Assembly (NCBI RefSeq): GCF_041381155.1
Contig: NC_091134.1
Span: 13,828,008-13,892,007, forward strand
Source: Argopecten irradians
Taxonomy: Eukaryota; Mollusca; Bivalvia; Pectinida; Pectinidae
Reading direction: 5' to 3'
DNA: 64,000 nucleotides
Below the pieces are notes generated by a model, which saw only the letters and a program-made list of their open reading frames with translations, made no database searches and had not been told where the DNA came from. Of this stretch, positions 1 through 11,859 are shown piece by piece. The position numbers and the translations under genes are program-made. The stretch's first letter is position 1; each line of letters opens with the position of its first letter.

Positions 1-1488
1 CACAACGACACTTGTTTGATCCATCAGACTGTATTTCTGATATTGTTTCTGTAAATTAACGAAAGAACCTCAAAAACGTATAAAAGTTAAACTGGTTCAA
101 ATTAAGGCTAACATAACTGGACAATTGTGATATTGATGTTATAAATGAAATTAAAAATGTAAAAAAAAATTCTCATAAATAGTACTTATGTAATAATAAC
201 ATGTAATCAACAAAAAATAAAAATGATTATATCATAATTGTTCGTACTATAACATATTCTAGGTTAAGGCAATTTATTAACTTATTATATATAATGAATT
301 AACATGTCCAGCACAAGACTACAAATCGTTCCACTTCCCATTCGTTTCATTAATTTACATTTCCGTAACCAAGATTATATGACGTCACACAGTAGTGTCT
401 TGGTTGTGTAACATATCTAACATTCTGAAGCTAGTCGTTTTAATGTTGTTGTTTTGAAGGAAGAATCATTTCACATGGTTTATTGATGGTTAATTGGTAA
501 AGTTAGAAAACTCTATACCTGGAAAGTCGCATGCCTCTATCCCTTCCACTACTATTAGGCCTACATATACGAAAAGCACCTTTAACATAAAACAAAATCT
601 GGTCAGGAAGTACAGAGACTGCAAATCAAAATGCAAAACAATAATGAACATGTCAATGACTAACAAAATATGCAACTCTTATATATTCAATAATGAACAA
701 AACCAGGACCTTTGATAAAGTATTAGATTATTAGCATGTAACCTTTCGGCCGATCTACCTAATCGAAGAATTACATTACAACATATTTAACAAAATAAGT
801 ACGTACATATTTGTATATTACCATGGCGTTGCAAACAGTAATGCCATACACTACTGTAAGAGAAAAGAAGAATATATATGACAATGCAGTAGGTCTAAAA
901 ATAGTGTAGTCGTAATTAAGGAATTTCCTGATGCTACTTTTAGAATAATAGTTATAGAACACACTAAGCGCTTTAAATAGCACAGTTGTCACTTTACAGT
1001 ATGAATTAGTTTAACTCTTTAAAATCTGAATGTTGTTAGATAAAAAATTACCCATGCAGTGGTAGGTATGTAAATATGTTATATGAGTATGTTTAGTAAG
1101 GCATTCTACCGTACATTATGGAGTATAATCATTTGGTTTTGAATCATAGGAAACAGTATAAATGATAGATAGGACCTTACCTTCCGTAGGAGAGGTACAG
1201 AGTGTCATCGACATCAGTGCATTACACATATACGCATTTAGCCAGGGGTATTTCCTTTACACTAAATATAGATAACGTTAAAAGGTCTTAGCGATTAATG
1301 TAAAACAAATACAAACAGAAAATACATTAAAACATAACATCGATTTATTATCTATCATAAATATAACATACATTAATGTTAACATTTATAAGATTAAATG
1401 GAGGTTTTGCTTTCACAATCTGATTAATTTTATCAAATAATAAAAAAAAACTAACCTGATGCACACATTCCTGAATTTTAAATAGCCA
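1..1488. other. gene-free AT-rich stretch
   Basis: No open reading frame with protein-like composition, no splice-consistent exon and no clear repeat was recognised. Short ORFs here are what AT-rich sequence gives by chance. Confidence 0.6.
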
Positions 1489-2698
1489 TTATGCTAGGTT
1501 TACACTATGTTCCCGGCGATCACGGTAGCCCCGTTTGCCCGAAACGTGGTGCGCCGTGGAATTTTGGCTATTTTTGTCTCTGTATTCAAGTTGAGCTAGG
1601 TCTTGTGAAGTTTTGCCACGGTCTTTTACGGATTACGTCATGGACCGTAGATATACGGGAAAGTGCTGTTCCGGGAGGTTAAAGGTACACTACGGCTTTA
1701 GCACGGTCTATCAAGGATACCACTACGTTCTCACTAGGCCTGTTACGATCTGATGAGGTCTGCTACGTTTTACACGTTTTGATCAAGCTCCGATACGTTT
1801 TTCACGGTCCGCCAAGGCTTACTAGGGATGAAAGTCTGATACCGGGATTTTTTTGAAGCAAATGAAACAATATCTATTGCCGAAAATGTCATTTCAAACA
1901 CATTTAAATTACAAATTATATTTGGTATGAATATATAAATATTATAGCCAAGTGTTTTTACGCCATTTTGTCTGTAATGGTTAATCACTTAATCTATCTT
2001 TTGTAATAATAGCTTTTGTATAATTTGATGGTTTTAATGTGTTTGATAATGACTATTTCTGTTTAATAATACAAATAATCCATGAAGTAGCAAATATGTA
2101 CCAGGCCAGGCAATGATACTTCATCAGATATTGGTTGCAACGTAAGACCGTAATAAGACGTAACACGCCGTATCACGTCGGGCTTTCAATCGCTACAAGC
2201 CGTGATGTGCCTTGACAGAACGTATCGAAACGGTTATCATCCACCTTAGCTTGCCGTCAAAACCTTGACAAACCTTGACAAAACGGCACAAAACGTGCAG
2301 CCAATCTGCATCAACCGTGATAAAACGTGGAAAAAACGCAACAGAACGTCACAAAACTTGAAATCACCGTTAGATTCCGGGAAACGTGCTTGCTGCCCGT
2401 TCCACCACGGACCGTCTGGAAGTTTTGTTACGGCCTCGCACGCATTGTTACGTTTTGATACGTCAATCCCGTTTTATGACGTCCTGTGGCGTTTACCATC
2501 TGTACCGTGACTGCCGTGGCAAATTTTTTGACAGTTTAAAAATCTGGTACGGCATCCACGGTAATCACGACCGCTCACGTTTGTCTATCACGTCCTTCTG
2601 CGTTGTCTCAAGTTGTCTCGCGGTCACCACGTTTTGTCCACGGTGGCCCGAAACGGGGCTGCCGTGGCCGCCGGGAACATAGTGTAAACCTAGCATTA
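1489..2698. mobile_element. PIF/Harbinger-like MITE with 3-bp TTA target duplication
   Basis: The element spans 1492-2695 (1204 bp). Its ends are inverted copies starting TGCTAGGTTTACACTATG, and the match continues with few mismatches for about 45 bp, through CCCGGCG and AGCCCCGTTT. TTA is repeated directly on both sides (1489-1491 and 2696-2698), as expected for PIF/Harbinger, whose target duplication is TWA. No transposase is encoded, so it is non-autonomous. The interior is built of short degenerate words such as TACGTTTTGA and CACGGTC in the left half. Words of roughly complementary type (AAAACGTGGA, AACGTCAC) appear in the right half, suggesting an extended imperfect foldback. Small ORFs inside are not real genes. 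Confidence 0.85.
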
Positions 2699-4187
2699 CA
2701 TATCAGTGTGAAAAATTACGTATAAATGCCTAAATGTAAAATAAAGCTGTCAATATTTCATTGGGAAAACCTGTCATATATGTTATTTAAGGTTTATATG
2801 AACGAGTGCACAATATTAAACATTTACTAGTTACAGTAGAAGCCACAATATCAAATTGATACCTTATGAGGTGACTATTCCAAATTAAAATACGTTGTTG
2901 GTGGTGTATAGTAGCTGCAGCAGAGTAGCACTATTTAGTCCGTTAAACAGACAATGACGTCTTTTTGGCCTCAAGGTAGGCTGGATACGTATATTCCTTC
3001 TATGGTTTGTGCTGTTCGACCTGGTCAGATGTTGTTTGAAATAATTCTCTATACATAAATGTCAAACCTTCCTCACAAGTTATACTCCATCTTTACTGTC
3101 AGTATTCCAAACATACAATACATACAGCCTAAACATACGTAAAATGAATGACGAGTCAGACAGAACATAGAAATAATTTAATGATTGCATCAGTTGACCA
3201 TAGAAATAATGTAATGATTGCATCAGATAGACTACACGCCAATTGACATAACATCTGAAGAAAGACAACTCCACCATGCATATGACAAAATAAAATACAG
3301 CACAGCCGCATAATAAACGGCTTGCATTATAAATCGTTAATGCAGTATTATCACTTTATTGATATTAATATTTCTCAAAGTCCCCCAAAAATGTATCGCG
3401 TTTTACCCACACTTGTGTATTTAGCAATTTTTTGTTTACAACTGCATTCTCTATAAATGTTATGGAATGTGTATTCTAAAGCTGACAATGGAAGTTAAGG
3501 CATTCGTGTGAAGATCAAGATAAACCTTTCAAGTAGTTTATAGATAACCCATTCTATATCGGCCATGGTTTGTAAGATTTAGATGTTACTGTCTGTTCAA
3601 CTTTTCACGAAAAAAGTATCACTTTAATTACGATATATTCTCTTCACTGAAATATTCGCGATGTTCGTAATTTTTTTTTTAGTTTTGTCCGATACGCTGT
3701 CCTCTCTGTTTTCAATTATCGATTTCAAAAAACACTTTTATTGACGATGTCTGAGGGACAACATGCCAGAAATTACCAAGGGAGACCAACTAACTAAATG
3801 TGTTTACATAGACCACATTGCTAAAGTTTGGTTGTGTATTATTATAACAACTGGATAGTATTTTGTCATTTTGTTCTTAACTAAAGTCTAGGTACTCATA
3901 TAGCACTAGATGACAAAAAATACCGAAACAAGGTTCAATTTTACAATAATAAAAACTGAAAAATTATTGTGTTGATTATCAAAATGAATATTTTGAACCG
4001 AATTTCAATCTGACTTTACAAACTTATTTCATTGTTACCCATGGATAATTTCATGTCTCCAGAAACATCTTTACTTTGGAAAGTCATATAACTATTAAGC
4101 CAACCAGTGACCGGGCCATAACTCTATCCCAGGGCTTAATGTTCTGTAGACAGAGGCCATGTCGATGGTCTTTTTTCATTTAGATAG
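2699..4187. other. gene-free stretch
   Basis: AT-rich sequence with no recognisable gene. A short near-repeat, ATAATTTAATGATTGCATCAG and its partner about 33 bp away, lies near 3170-3225. Confidence 0.5.
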
Positions 4188-4385
4188 ACCTATAAACAAC
4201 CAGGCTCATGTAAGAACGTGCCAGGTTTGTTGGTTGAGGAAAGCCGGAGTACCCGGAGAAAAAAACCACCGACCAGCGACAAGTACCTGGCACCTGCCCA
4301 ACATGGGATTCGAACTCTCGATCTAGAGGTGGAGGGCTTGTGGTAATATGTCGAGACATCTTAACCACTCGGTCACCGCGGCCCC
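4188..4385 (-). mobile_element. tRNA-derived SINE
   Basis: Read on the minus strand from 4385, the element opens with a tRNA-like head. It has an A box (TGACCGAGTGGT, as in Ser/Leu-type tRNAs) and a B box (AGTTCGAATCC, one mismatch from consensus). The body then carries the segment TTTTTCTCCGGGTACTCCGG, which I recognise as common in mollusc SINEs, followed by CCTGGCACGTTCTTACATGA and an AT-rich end. No convincing target-site duplication was found. A predicted 103-aa ORF across it is not a gene. Confidence 0.8.
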
Positions 4386-6322
4386 ATCTAAAACAATCAA
4401 ATGAAGAGATATCTCCATCGTGAGTACATGTAATACGGTCAATGCGATTCTGGGGATGTAAAGCATTATGTTTATTCATGTTGACGTTCAATGCAAAAAA
4501 AATATTATTGGATGATTTGATGAAAAGTTATCGGGAATATATTATCGATATGGCATTGCATTGTAGGCATGACGCATCGCTCAGGTAAGTAAGAAAAAGA
4601 TATCTAATATTCGAAAATCTTCATATCTTAGTGTAGGGTAGTAATATAAAAATGTTTAGAGAACAACCCTATGAAATACAGTACAAATATTGTATACGAT
4701 ACAGACGTGTCATTCAATACAACGTTGTCTGACAGTGTAAAGGTATAAAGTTTTTGTAATTCCTGTGATAAAATCTCTAACCATGAAGAACTAACTGCTA
4801 CAGTTTCACACACGTGATCATCGTAATGACCGACAGGTTAGCTTATCAGTGTGCTTTAAGACAAAATGGGTTAGAGAGTATTGTTGACTCAACAATTGTA
4901 ATGTTTGAACTCAATCTAATGTTTTTGTGACCCCTCGTTTTTATTGTGCAAATTCTGCAATCTTACAAGGAAAGTAGGTAAACATATTTTAAATCCTCAT
5001 ATTTTGCATCGAATGAGTAAATCATCATTCCCCTGGCTCCATATCATCCGTTATTTATACCATTTAAGTGTAACATCCTGTTTTCTGTTTGATTTAAACA
5101 AAGAAATGGTAAAGTGCGAGAAGGCGTCAATTACGTCACAAAGAATAAGAATGAGTTACTGTAACTTACAACTTGTCAACCTGCATTTACAGAGATTACA
5201 TTTCTCTCTTATATCATCCACTTGTTAACGTTGTTGATGAATATTGATGTTTTACATTTAAATAATTTATCCTATTATATCCATTTATGTATAAGGATCG
5301 ATGCATTCTGTAACGTATTATTGGTTTGATAAATTATTTTTGTAGATTGTTATTTTTCTATATATTTACAACAAACATTAAATTTATTTCACATACTCCA
5401 TTTTATTAGCCCTCTTATTCTTTCAGCCATCTGACCGATTCTGATATCACAATGATCGTTTTATGTCATAATTCATATAACAACGATTAAAGCACACATA
5501 TTACATTTAATCAAAACAAATCAAATCAAAATACAGTAATTATAAGAACAACATAAAAATAAAGAAGTATATAATTAATACTCTATATACAGCGAACGCT
5601 CAACACATTGTGTTTAATTTAGGAAATTCAAGTATCCACTGATATTTCCTATATAAAGCTGTAACGTCGAAAATGTATCGATTCAGATAACAATGTCATA
5701 TTTCCTTGTCATTCGTATTTTCCTCGTCAAGTTGATCAGGAAGTAAAAAATAATTTGTCCTAGTATTCAACCTCGACTGAAAACGTACAACCGGTTAAAA
5801 TGTTCTTTGTTATATACATGTTTGTGTACCTTTATAAAAGGGTTACGCAATGCAGATATTCTTGACAAAGAATCGTCAATTTAACGTATTAAAATAAATA
5901 CACATGCTATCTTGCATACAAAGTGTGTATATCATTCACATCTTGTTTTGTGCTGTACAACATAGATAACATACCTCTGTTTTAAACCAAATAAAAGATA
6001 GTTACAAGCTCAGTATGTTATCTGTTTGTTGAAGTCTCTTATAAAGCTAACAGAAAAAAATGCAGCTAAGTGTATTTATTATCTAAAGCGTAATAACATT
6101 AGGTACGGAGGCTTTTTAAAGCCAACACAGTACTAATATATATCGTTTCCATATTAAATTATATAATTATACTGATATAAGTCAAGTGCATAGGATATGG
6201 AGATCCATATAACGTCTAGAAATAAGTATTTCATTTATAGTAAGATTAATTAGTTCTTTGGCTTCTGACAATGTCATTGTAAAGTTGCACCCACAAGCTT
6301 CCATACAACAACCGGTAGTGGG
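4386..6322. other. gene-free stretch upstream of the first B-box gene
   Basis: AT-rich and without supportable exons. No repeat family was recognised by eye. Confidence 0.5.
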
Positions 6323-6323
6323 T

Positions 6324-6330
6324 TATAAAT
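6324..6330 (+). promoter_or_regulatory. candidate TATA box of the first B-box gene
   Basis: TATAAAT lies 77-83 bp before the ATG at 6407. It sits inside a short palindromic context (GTAGTGGG ... ACTACCCAC). The gene is intronless, so a proximal promoter here is plausible, but the start of transcription is not visible. Confidence 0.45.
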
Positions 6331-6406
6331 ACTACTACCCACGTCTTTGTATACCTGACACAGGTAGGACGAGATATGTCGAATGTTCGTTAATTAACAA
6401 GATGTA

Positions 6407-8410
6407 ATGTTAATCATGAGTTCGAAGGCTTCATCCCAATTACCCATTAGGGTGAAGGGGGAGACATCATGTGCTGTTCACCATGGAAGCCAACTGGTGT
6501 TTGTGTGCCAAACCTGTTCATTACCAGCGTGTGTCAAGTGTGTATCCACAGTTCACAGGGGACATATCATCGACGACTTAGAAGTTGTGGCTGCTCGAAA
6601 GAGGGAAGCAATGAGAATTAATATCAGTATTGATATAGAGAGAGAACTGTCCAAATTGGATAATGAGGTCATTTCGGAAAAAGAAAGCATAGAGGATGAT
6701 CTCGATAATTTTGAAACCTTGGATAAGAAAATTATAGACAATGGAGAAGAACTTAAGCGAATGGTTGATATGTTTACAGAAGAGCAGCGACGAGTATGTA
6801 GACAAAGCAAAGAAAGTAATGTTCCGGTTTTGGAAAGTTATGCGAGGAGGAAAAAGACGGCAATTTCAAAATTCAAAGAAAATGTGAAATTATACAAAGA
6901 AGTTCTTCAATGTGGTTCTGACATTATGGTTTATGATACTGATGTCATGCCTTTCTCACACTGCACGTCAATGAAACGTCCATTAATGAATACAGCCAAA
7001 CAGACAGCCGACTTCCTTCATCAAACTTTCAACATCGTTATCATGTCTTGCCAAAGAGAGTATGTCATGGATGGCACTGATGGCATTTCCTCATTTGAAC
7101 CGCAACATTCACAAGAAAGCATTCACAGTATGAATGCATGTGTGGAAAGACGGCAAACATATTCAACAACGCCAGGTGAATATTTTAACGTTGATGCTTC
7201 TGTGGACGGCGCAAAATCAGAAGATCGAAAGACGAGTGTAGATCGCAGGGAGGAACGCTATAGATTGCCCGATTCTGCTGTGGATTACGCTTTTGACTAC
7301 ACGAAGAAAGAAACTGAATCCAATAAGACATCAATGGGACATTTCTTTGGTTTGACTAAAAGTTATACCAGAACGTCAAATCCACAAGGGAGACTTCCCT
7401 TTGACGTCACAGACAGAGACACTTGTCCGTCTGACTCGGCCAACGTGTTTAACAACACAAAAAGTGCCAATGATCCATCAGCTATTGAACACATGCTAAA
7501 CTACACGACGGCAGACTCCTGTTCGCTTGATTCAGCCTCCAGCCAAGAAATCGACTATATCAAAACCGGCGACGAGTCGGCATCTTACTGTCAAATGGTC
7601 GACGAATTTGATGCGCCAGATAACGACTTTATAATATACGACATTGCACCCTCCAATGACGGTTCTGTCTGGGTGTGCTGTAAGAACAGTGTCGTAGTGA
7701 CAAAGTTCGACAGTAGCGGAAATATTACTGAGGAAATAAAGTTCGATGATGTCGTAAACTGTCTGTCCGTATCACCAATCACGTGCCGTTTGTGGGCAGG
7801 GTCCGGTAAAGAGCAACATTCGATATATGAAATTCTTTCTGGAGTTCCTTCATTAAAATTCGAGGTTGACATATTACAAAAATGTCTTTGTGTTTTGCAC
7901 GACGAGAATGTCGCCATCGGAATGGAAGATAGTGTCTCCATGTTCACAAATGACGGTGAACTTATTCTCTCAGCGTCTGTAGACGGAAAACCGATCCGCA
8001 TATCAGAATGTCCGAAGACAAACAACATCGCCGTTGTCCTCGTTACGACAAAACACACATCTTCAATTGTGATGATGAATGATAATCTAGACGAACTGAC
8101 GACATTTAGCTTGGTTTCCAGTACAATCAGCATTATAGCAACAAATGTAGTGTATGATGATGGGGGAGACATGTTAATAGCGGCCATGAGTCAAACTGAC
8201 GACAGTCGGAACAACGTTGTCCTTCTAAGAGACGGACTTTTAGAGGAAAGTAAGACAAATCTAACAGTTAAAGCTAAGGGAAGTTCGATGACCGGATGTC
8301 AACATCCCGTTATTACGCTGGACAAAACTGGAATTATGTGGACAGTGTTTCATGAAGATATCAATTCACCACAACACGTTCAGCTGTTGCAATATCATTC
8401 TGAGACCTAA
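6407..8410 (+). CDS. RING-less B-box / beta-propeller protein, copy 1 (divergent, long)
   Basis: Intronless 667-aa gene. Residues C22, H25, C34, C37, C42, C45, H50 and H53 form a complete B-box type 2 zinc site, and no RING precedes it. A charged coiled coil follows (about 58-165), then LQCGSDIMVYDTDVMPF (167-183), the family motif in diverged form. The linker (about 185-400) is hydrophilic and about 150 residues longer than in the paralogues; it holds three loose DSA...YTK-like repeats. A beta-propeller-like domain runs from about 405 to 667 (FIIYDIAPS, VSPITCRLWAGSG) and ends with the family signature W-x-V-F-H...SPQ. The second Met, at 6416, aligns better with the paralogues' start and may be the true one. 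By architecture it is TRIM/NHL-like, so a role in ubiquitin-linked, RNA-related or innate immune processes is possible. That is inference; substrate and partners are unknown. Confidence 0.88.
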   Translation: MLIMSSKASSQLPIRVKGETSCAVHHGSQLVFVCQTCSLPACVKCVSTVHRGHIIDDLEVVAARKREAMRINISIDIERELSKLDNEVISEKESIEDDLDNFETLDKKIIDNGEELKRMVDMFTEEQRRVCRQSKESNVPVLESYARRKKTAISKFKENVKLYKEVLQCGSDIMVYDTDVMPFSHCTSMKRPLMNTAKQTADFLHQTFNIVIMSCQREYVMDGTDGISSFEPQHSQESIHSMNACVERRQTYSTTPGEYFNVDASVDGAKSEDRKTSVDRREERYRLPDSAVDYAFDYTKKETESNKTSMGHFFGLTKSYTRTSNPQGRLPFDVTDRDTCPSDSANVFNNTKSANDPSAIEHMLNYTTADSCSLDSASSQEIDYIKTGDESASYCQMVDEFDAPDNDFIIYDIAPSNDGSVWVCCKNSVVVTKFDSSGNITEEIKFDDVVNCLSVSPITCRLWAGSGKEQHSIYEILSGVPSLKFEVDILQKCLCVLHDENVAIGMEDSVSMFTNDGELILSASVDGKPIRISECPKTNNIAVVLVTTKHTSSIVMMNDNLDELTTFSLVSSTISIIATNVVYDDGGDMLIAAMSQTDDSRNNVVLLRDGLLEESKTNLTVKAKGSSMTGCQHPVITLDKTGIMWTVFHEDINSPQHVQLLQYHSET

Positions 8411-8551
8411 CAAAGTAAATTCGTGCGTTTTTATCAAATCTTTAAATCGTGGATTATAAAAACGAAGGTTTGTTGAATACTGTATATACATGATCCTTGA
8501 ACCAGTTTTTTTTTACATTGGCTTGTATCAACTTTATCAAACCTGTTTAGC

Positions 8552-8557
8552 AATAAA
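8552..8557 (+). promoter_or_regulatory. polyadenylation signal of copy 1
   Basis: AATAAA, 142 nt after the stop codon of the first B-box gene, in AT-rich sequence. It is the first perfect match downstream. Confidence 0.5.
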
Positions 8558-9229
8558 TGAGAAATTGGTTATCTGAAAATATTCGGCCCTGGCAAACTTA
8601 GATGGATTGATAACATGATGTAATATAATTGAATTCAACGATAAAAGAAACGGATTTCGAACTTCTACGTTGTCAATACTAGGCTATTCAGACTAATTGA
8701 ACAAATATTTTACAATGAAATTCAAATAGATAGTCATGTATATGAAGTGATAGTGACGCGGGACTTTAAATCAATTTTCCTCGTACACCACGTTTTGAAT
8801 AATACAGTCAAGCTATCTAGATCTATATTGACAATTCTGTTATCAACTTCAGTACTCGCACTTTATTTACTAAATATTGATATGTCGTGATACTCTGAGA
8901 CATTAAAATGTCGTTAATTTTATCGTAGATACCATTTGATATGTGGTTCACAAACTATCAATTACTAACTGAAATAACTAAAAACTGATACATATATACT
9001 TAATTAAAATATAAATCTATTTATTGCATATTTTAGTAAATAATATTTTTGTCATTTAGTAACTCCTTTGTCCCAGGCATTGGTACATAATTTCCTTTTG
9101 GTTTTTATTCCTTTTTCAATTTGTATTAAAATGGCTAATCAACATTTATTAAGATAGTAATTGTTTGAATCTGATAGTGAACCGCCATAAATCAATTATG
9201 TTTGATCAATTGATGCATTCTACGAAGGT
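8558..9229. other. gene-free stretch
   Basis: AT-rich intergenic sequence with nothing recognisable. Confidence 0.5.
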
Positions 9230-9850
9230 GAAGGTGCAGAGATTATGTCACAAAGGAACATATTATGCATTTTGCATGTTATAGAGTTATTTGCTATCTA
9301 TTTTTATGTGTAGATATTAAATGTAACGTCATACGTTTATGGGTATTACGTCACCCGTATTACAGAGAAAACGATATCTTTGTTCACACAAACTAATGTT
9401 GTGACAATTATCAACAATTACCAATTGTGGTAGATTACAATTACTATAATGTAAACTAACAAAGCCAAATTAAAGTAAATGTGGGTATAAATGACACCCA
9501 AAATGTGACCATTTTGACGCCTCACTAATTTAACATGGTAACGTCAAAAGATCCCGGTCAAAATCACTATTCCATCTTGTGGAGTAATTCGCCAATAATA
9601 AACGGTTCTCTTGGTCTAACTTAAACCAATTCCAATGCAGACACAAAAACAATGCTCAAAAAATTTAAACGAATATTGTAAATATAAGGATTGAAATATC
9701 TTATTAATGTGAAATCTATGGTATACATATATGTATTTCGATGGCAGTGTTTGGCAGTCTATCCATAATGCGTCAGAAAAGCTATAGCATTTATATAGAT
9801 CATAAATTCCATAAAAAGACAATTTAATGTTTAAAGACAAAACCATTTTA
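9230..9850 (+). repeat. interspersed repeat family A, copy 1
   Basis: Parts of this stretch recur, diverged, at about 43745-43960 and 55915-56165. Shared landmarks are AGAGTTAT.TGC, GGTA..ATT, a GTAACGTCAT / TGACGTCA-like core, CAGAGAAAACGAT, and further on AACTAACNAAGCCAAA, TATAAATGACACC and TTTGGCAGTCTAT. The boundaries and class of the family are not established; a non-autonomous transposon is the simplest reading. Confidence 0.5.
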
Positions 9851-11755
9851 CGCGGGTTAAGGATTACTGTAAAAAATTATATTCATTACCTTTATCAATG
9901 TACAGTATCATCAATCAATGTTATTTGTCTCTAGTCCGTCCTTCATCAACGAAAAGCGTTTTATGGGTTTTTTTTGTGTGAGATGTGCATTTAAATTAAA
10001 GATTTCAAATCAAATCAAATGCATTTTATGTAACTTTAAATTTGTGTGCGTGAATTCAAAGAGAAGAACTAGTACTATTTATCCATCACGTTTATCGGGA
10101 GCTGGAATAATGCTGCATCAGTACCACTTAAGTAATATTGAGAAAATATTTTATCAAAATATGTTTTTTTAGGAGAAGAACAAATGATAAGATGACAAAA
10201 AGATAAGAAGCCATTCCAGAAAATATAGAAGGGTCAGAAATCATTGATAATGTTTAGAAGCGGACGTTACATTTTTATTTGTGTGATATGTTTGATATGT
10301 TTGCATTTGGTAGCAAATATGCTAATATTTAGCTAAAAATTATTTGTCATGTTTTACTAATAAAAATCATGAGTCTTTTCAAAATGTGTATCTCTCATTT
10401 TTTTCCACTCTTATCAAAAAATCAATATATCTGTATATGATGAAGAGCGGTTTATCTGGTATTGCATGTAAATAATCAGTCGATATAAAATTAATTTCAA
10501 AACATACTTTGGCCAATATTGCTTTTTTATCTAAATCCTATTACGACCAAAGTCATATCTAAGAAGAAAGCACCAAGTTTAGGTGATGAGGAAATTAAAA
10601 TACTGAATAAAATCCACCGAACTACGGTCATTACGGTTTCGAACTAACTCTCCAGAGGTGGATGACTGCTGATGAAATATCGATATACAAATTACTTGGT
10701 CCTCGTGGTCAAAAATATATATAAATGTTACGATCCCATAAAAAATACATTTCCTTGTTATGCTTTTTGAAAATGGTTCTTGTAAAATAACGCTGCATAT
10801 TCTTTTATATGAAAACAATTTTGAATGTTATTGCAATAGTTTGTTAAAGATACCGGTATGTCGTAATTTGTAAAACTGCGGAAGTTAGATAGCTGTAAAA
10901 CTGCCAACAAGTACATACATCAGTAGATTAAAGATGCACCACGCCTATTTCCACTCAATTGTTTTTTCTCCGCAAACCCATTTTATTATTTCTTTTTCAT
11001 TATTCTTTCATATCTTAGTTAAGATATTATTTATTAATTAAGTATTAATGATTTGGAATAATTCTGAAAAAGGAGACAAATATTTTGAATAATTAAAAGT
11101 AAATTGATCAACCAAAAACACTATGGTAAAAGAAATTGTAGAGAAAAAACAAACAATCAGCGCAAATTCGCAGGATCATATGGGTTTTTTTCGATGTAAT
11201 ATATTAAAATTTAAATGTACAGTTGCCTTGGGATTAGCTGCATTCTATTTCTATAAATTCGACAAAATGTCCCTGTCGAGACATATTTCCTGTGCAAAAA
11301 TAATTGTTACGTATAACGTGACATTATACACAAAAATACATATTAAAGTGGTTACAATTTTTTTATCCTTTTATTACCTTATATATACTATATATTTACT
11401 CGCCAACAAACTTTATGTCTAAATTGAAAATGGGTAGATATTAATGTGTAATCACGTTAGTCATTCATTCTTATGAAGTACTGATGTAGGAAGTGGACTG
11501 TTGCAGCGAAACAGGGAAATAATTAAAATAGAGGAAAACGGAGTGCTTGAAGAGATGACTTTTAAACCAGTGCATAATTATACGAAGGTCTTATTGTAAT
11601 AATGTGATTGTAATAACCTTTCATTATTTTCTATATTGAAATTATACATTGTAAGTATTTTTATGTGTGTATGTGTTCATGATTGTGATATTCCACTGTA
11701 TTCATGGATTTTAATAGTATTGTCGAGACATGTCAATCATGTGACGTTTGTCTCA
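9851..11755. other. gene-free stretch between B-box copies 1 and 2
   Basis: AT-rich. ORFs up to 99 aa (for example 11123-11422) have biased Ile/Tyr/Lys composition and no motif, and are taken as chance. Confidence 0.5.
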
Positions 11756-11756
11756 C

Positions 11757-11779
11757 TGGGCCTCCATACACGCAGGAAA
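11757..11779 (+). promoter_or_regulatory. conserved block upstream of B-box copy 2
   Basis: CTGGGCCTCCATACACGCAG plus GAA lies about 80-100 bp before the ATG at 11860. Closely similar blocks occur at comparable distances before copies 3 (17414-17442) and 4 (20518-20540). It may be a promoter element or simply residual homology from the gene duplications. Confidence 0.5.
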
Positions 11780-11859
11780 TAATTCAATATAAGTGGTCAG
11801 TAATATAGCATTGGCATTGCACTCCCTTCTACAAACCACTGAGGTGTGTCATTTCCACA

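Noticed and set aside
2265..2682. ORFs inside the TTA-flanked MITE
   Set aside because: Too short for a transposase, not conserved in motif, and composed of the element's internal repeat words.
7591..8187. 198-aa minus-strand ORF
   Set aside because: Shadow of the copy 1 propeller region; no independent features.
11123..11422. 99-aa ORF between B-box copies 1 and 2
   Set aside because: Chance ORF in AT-rich DNA, hydrophobic Ile/Tyr-rich end without signal-peptide or transmembrane pattern I would trust.
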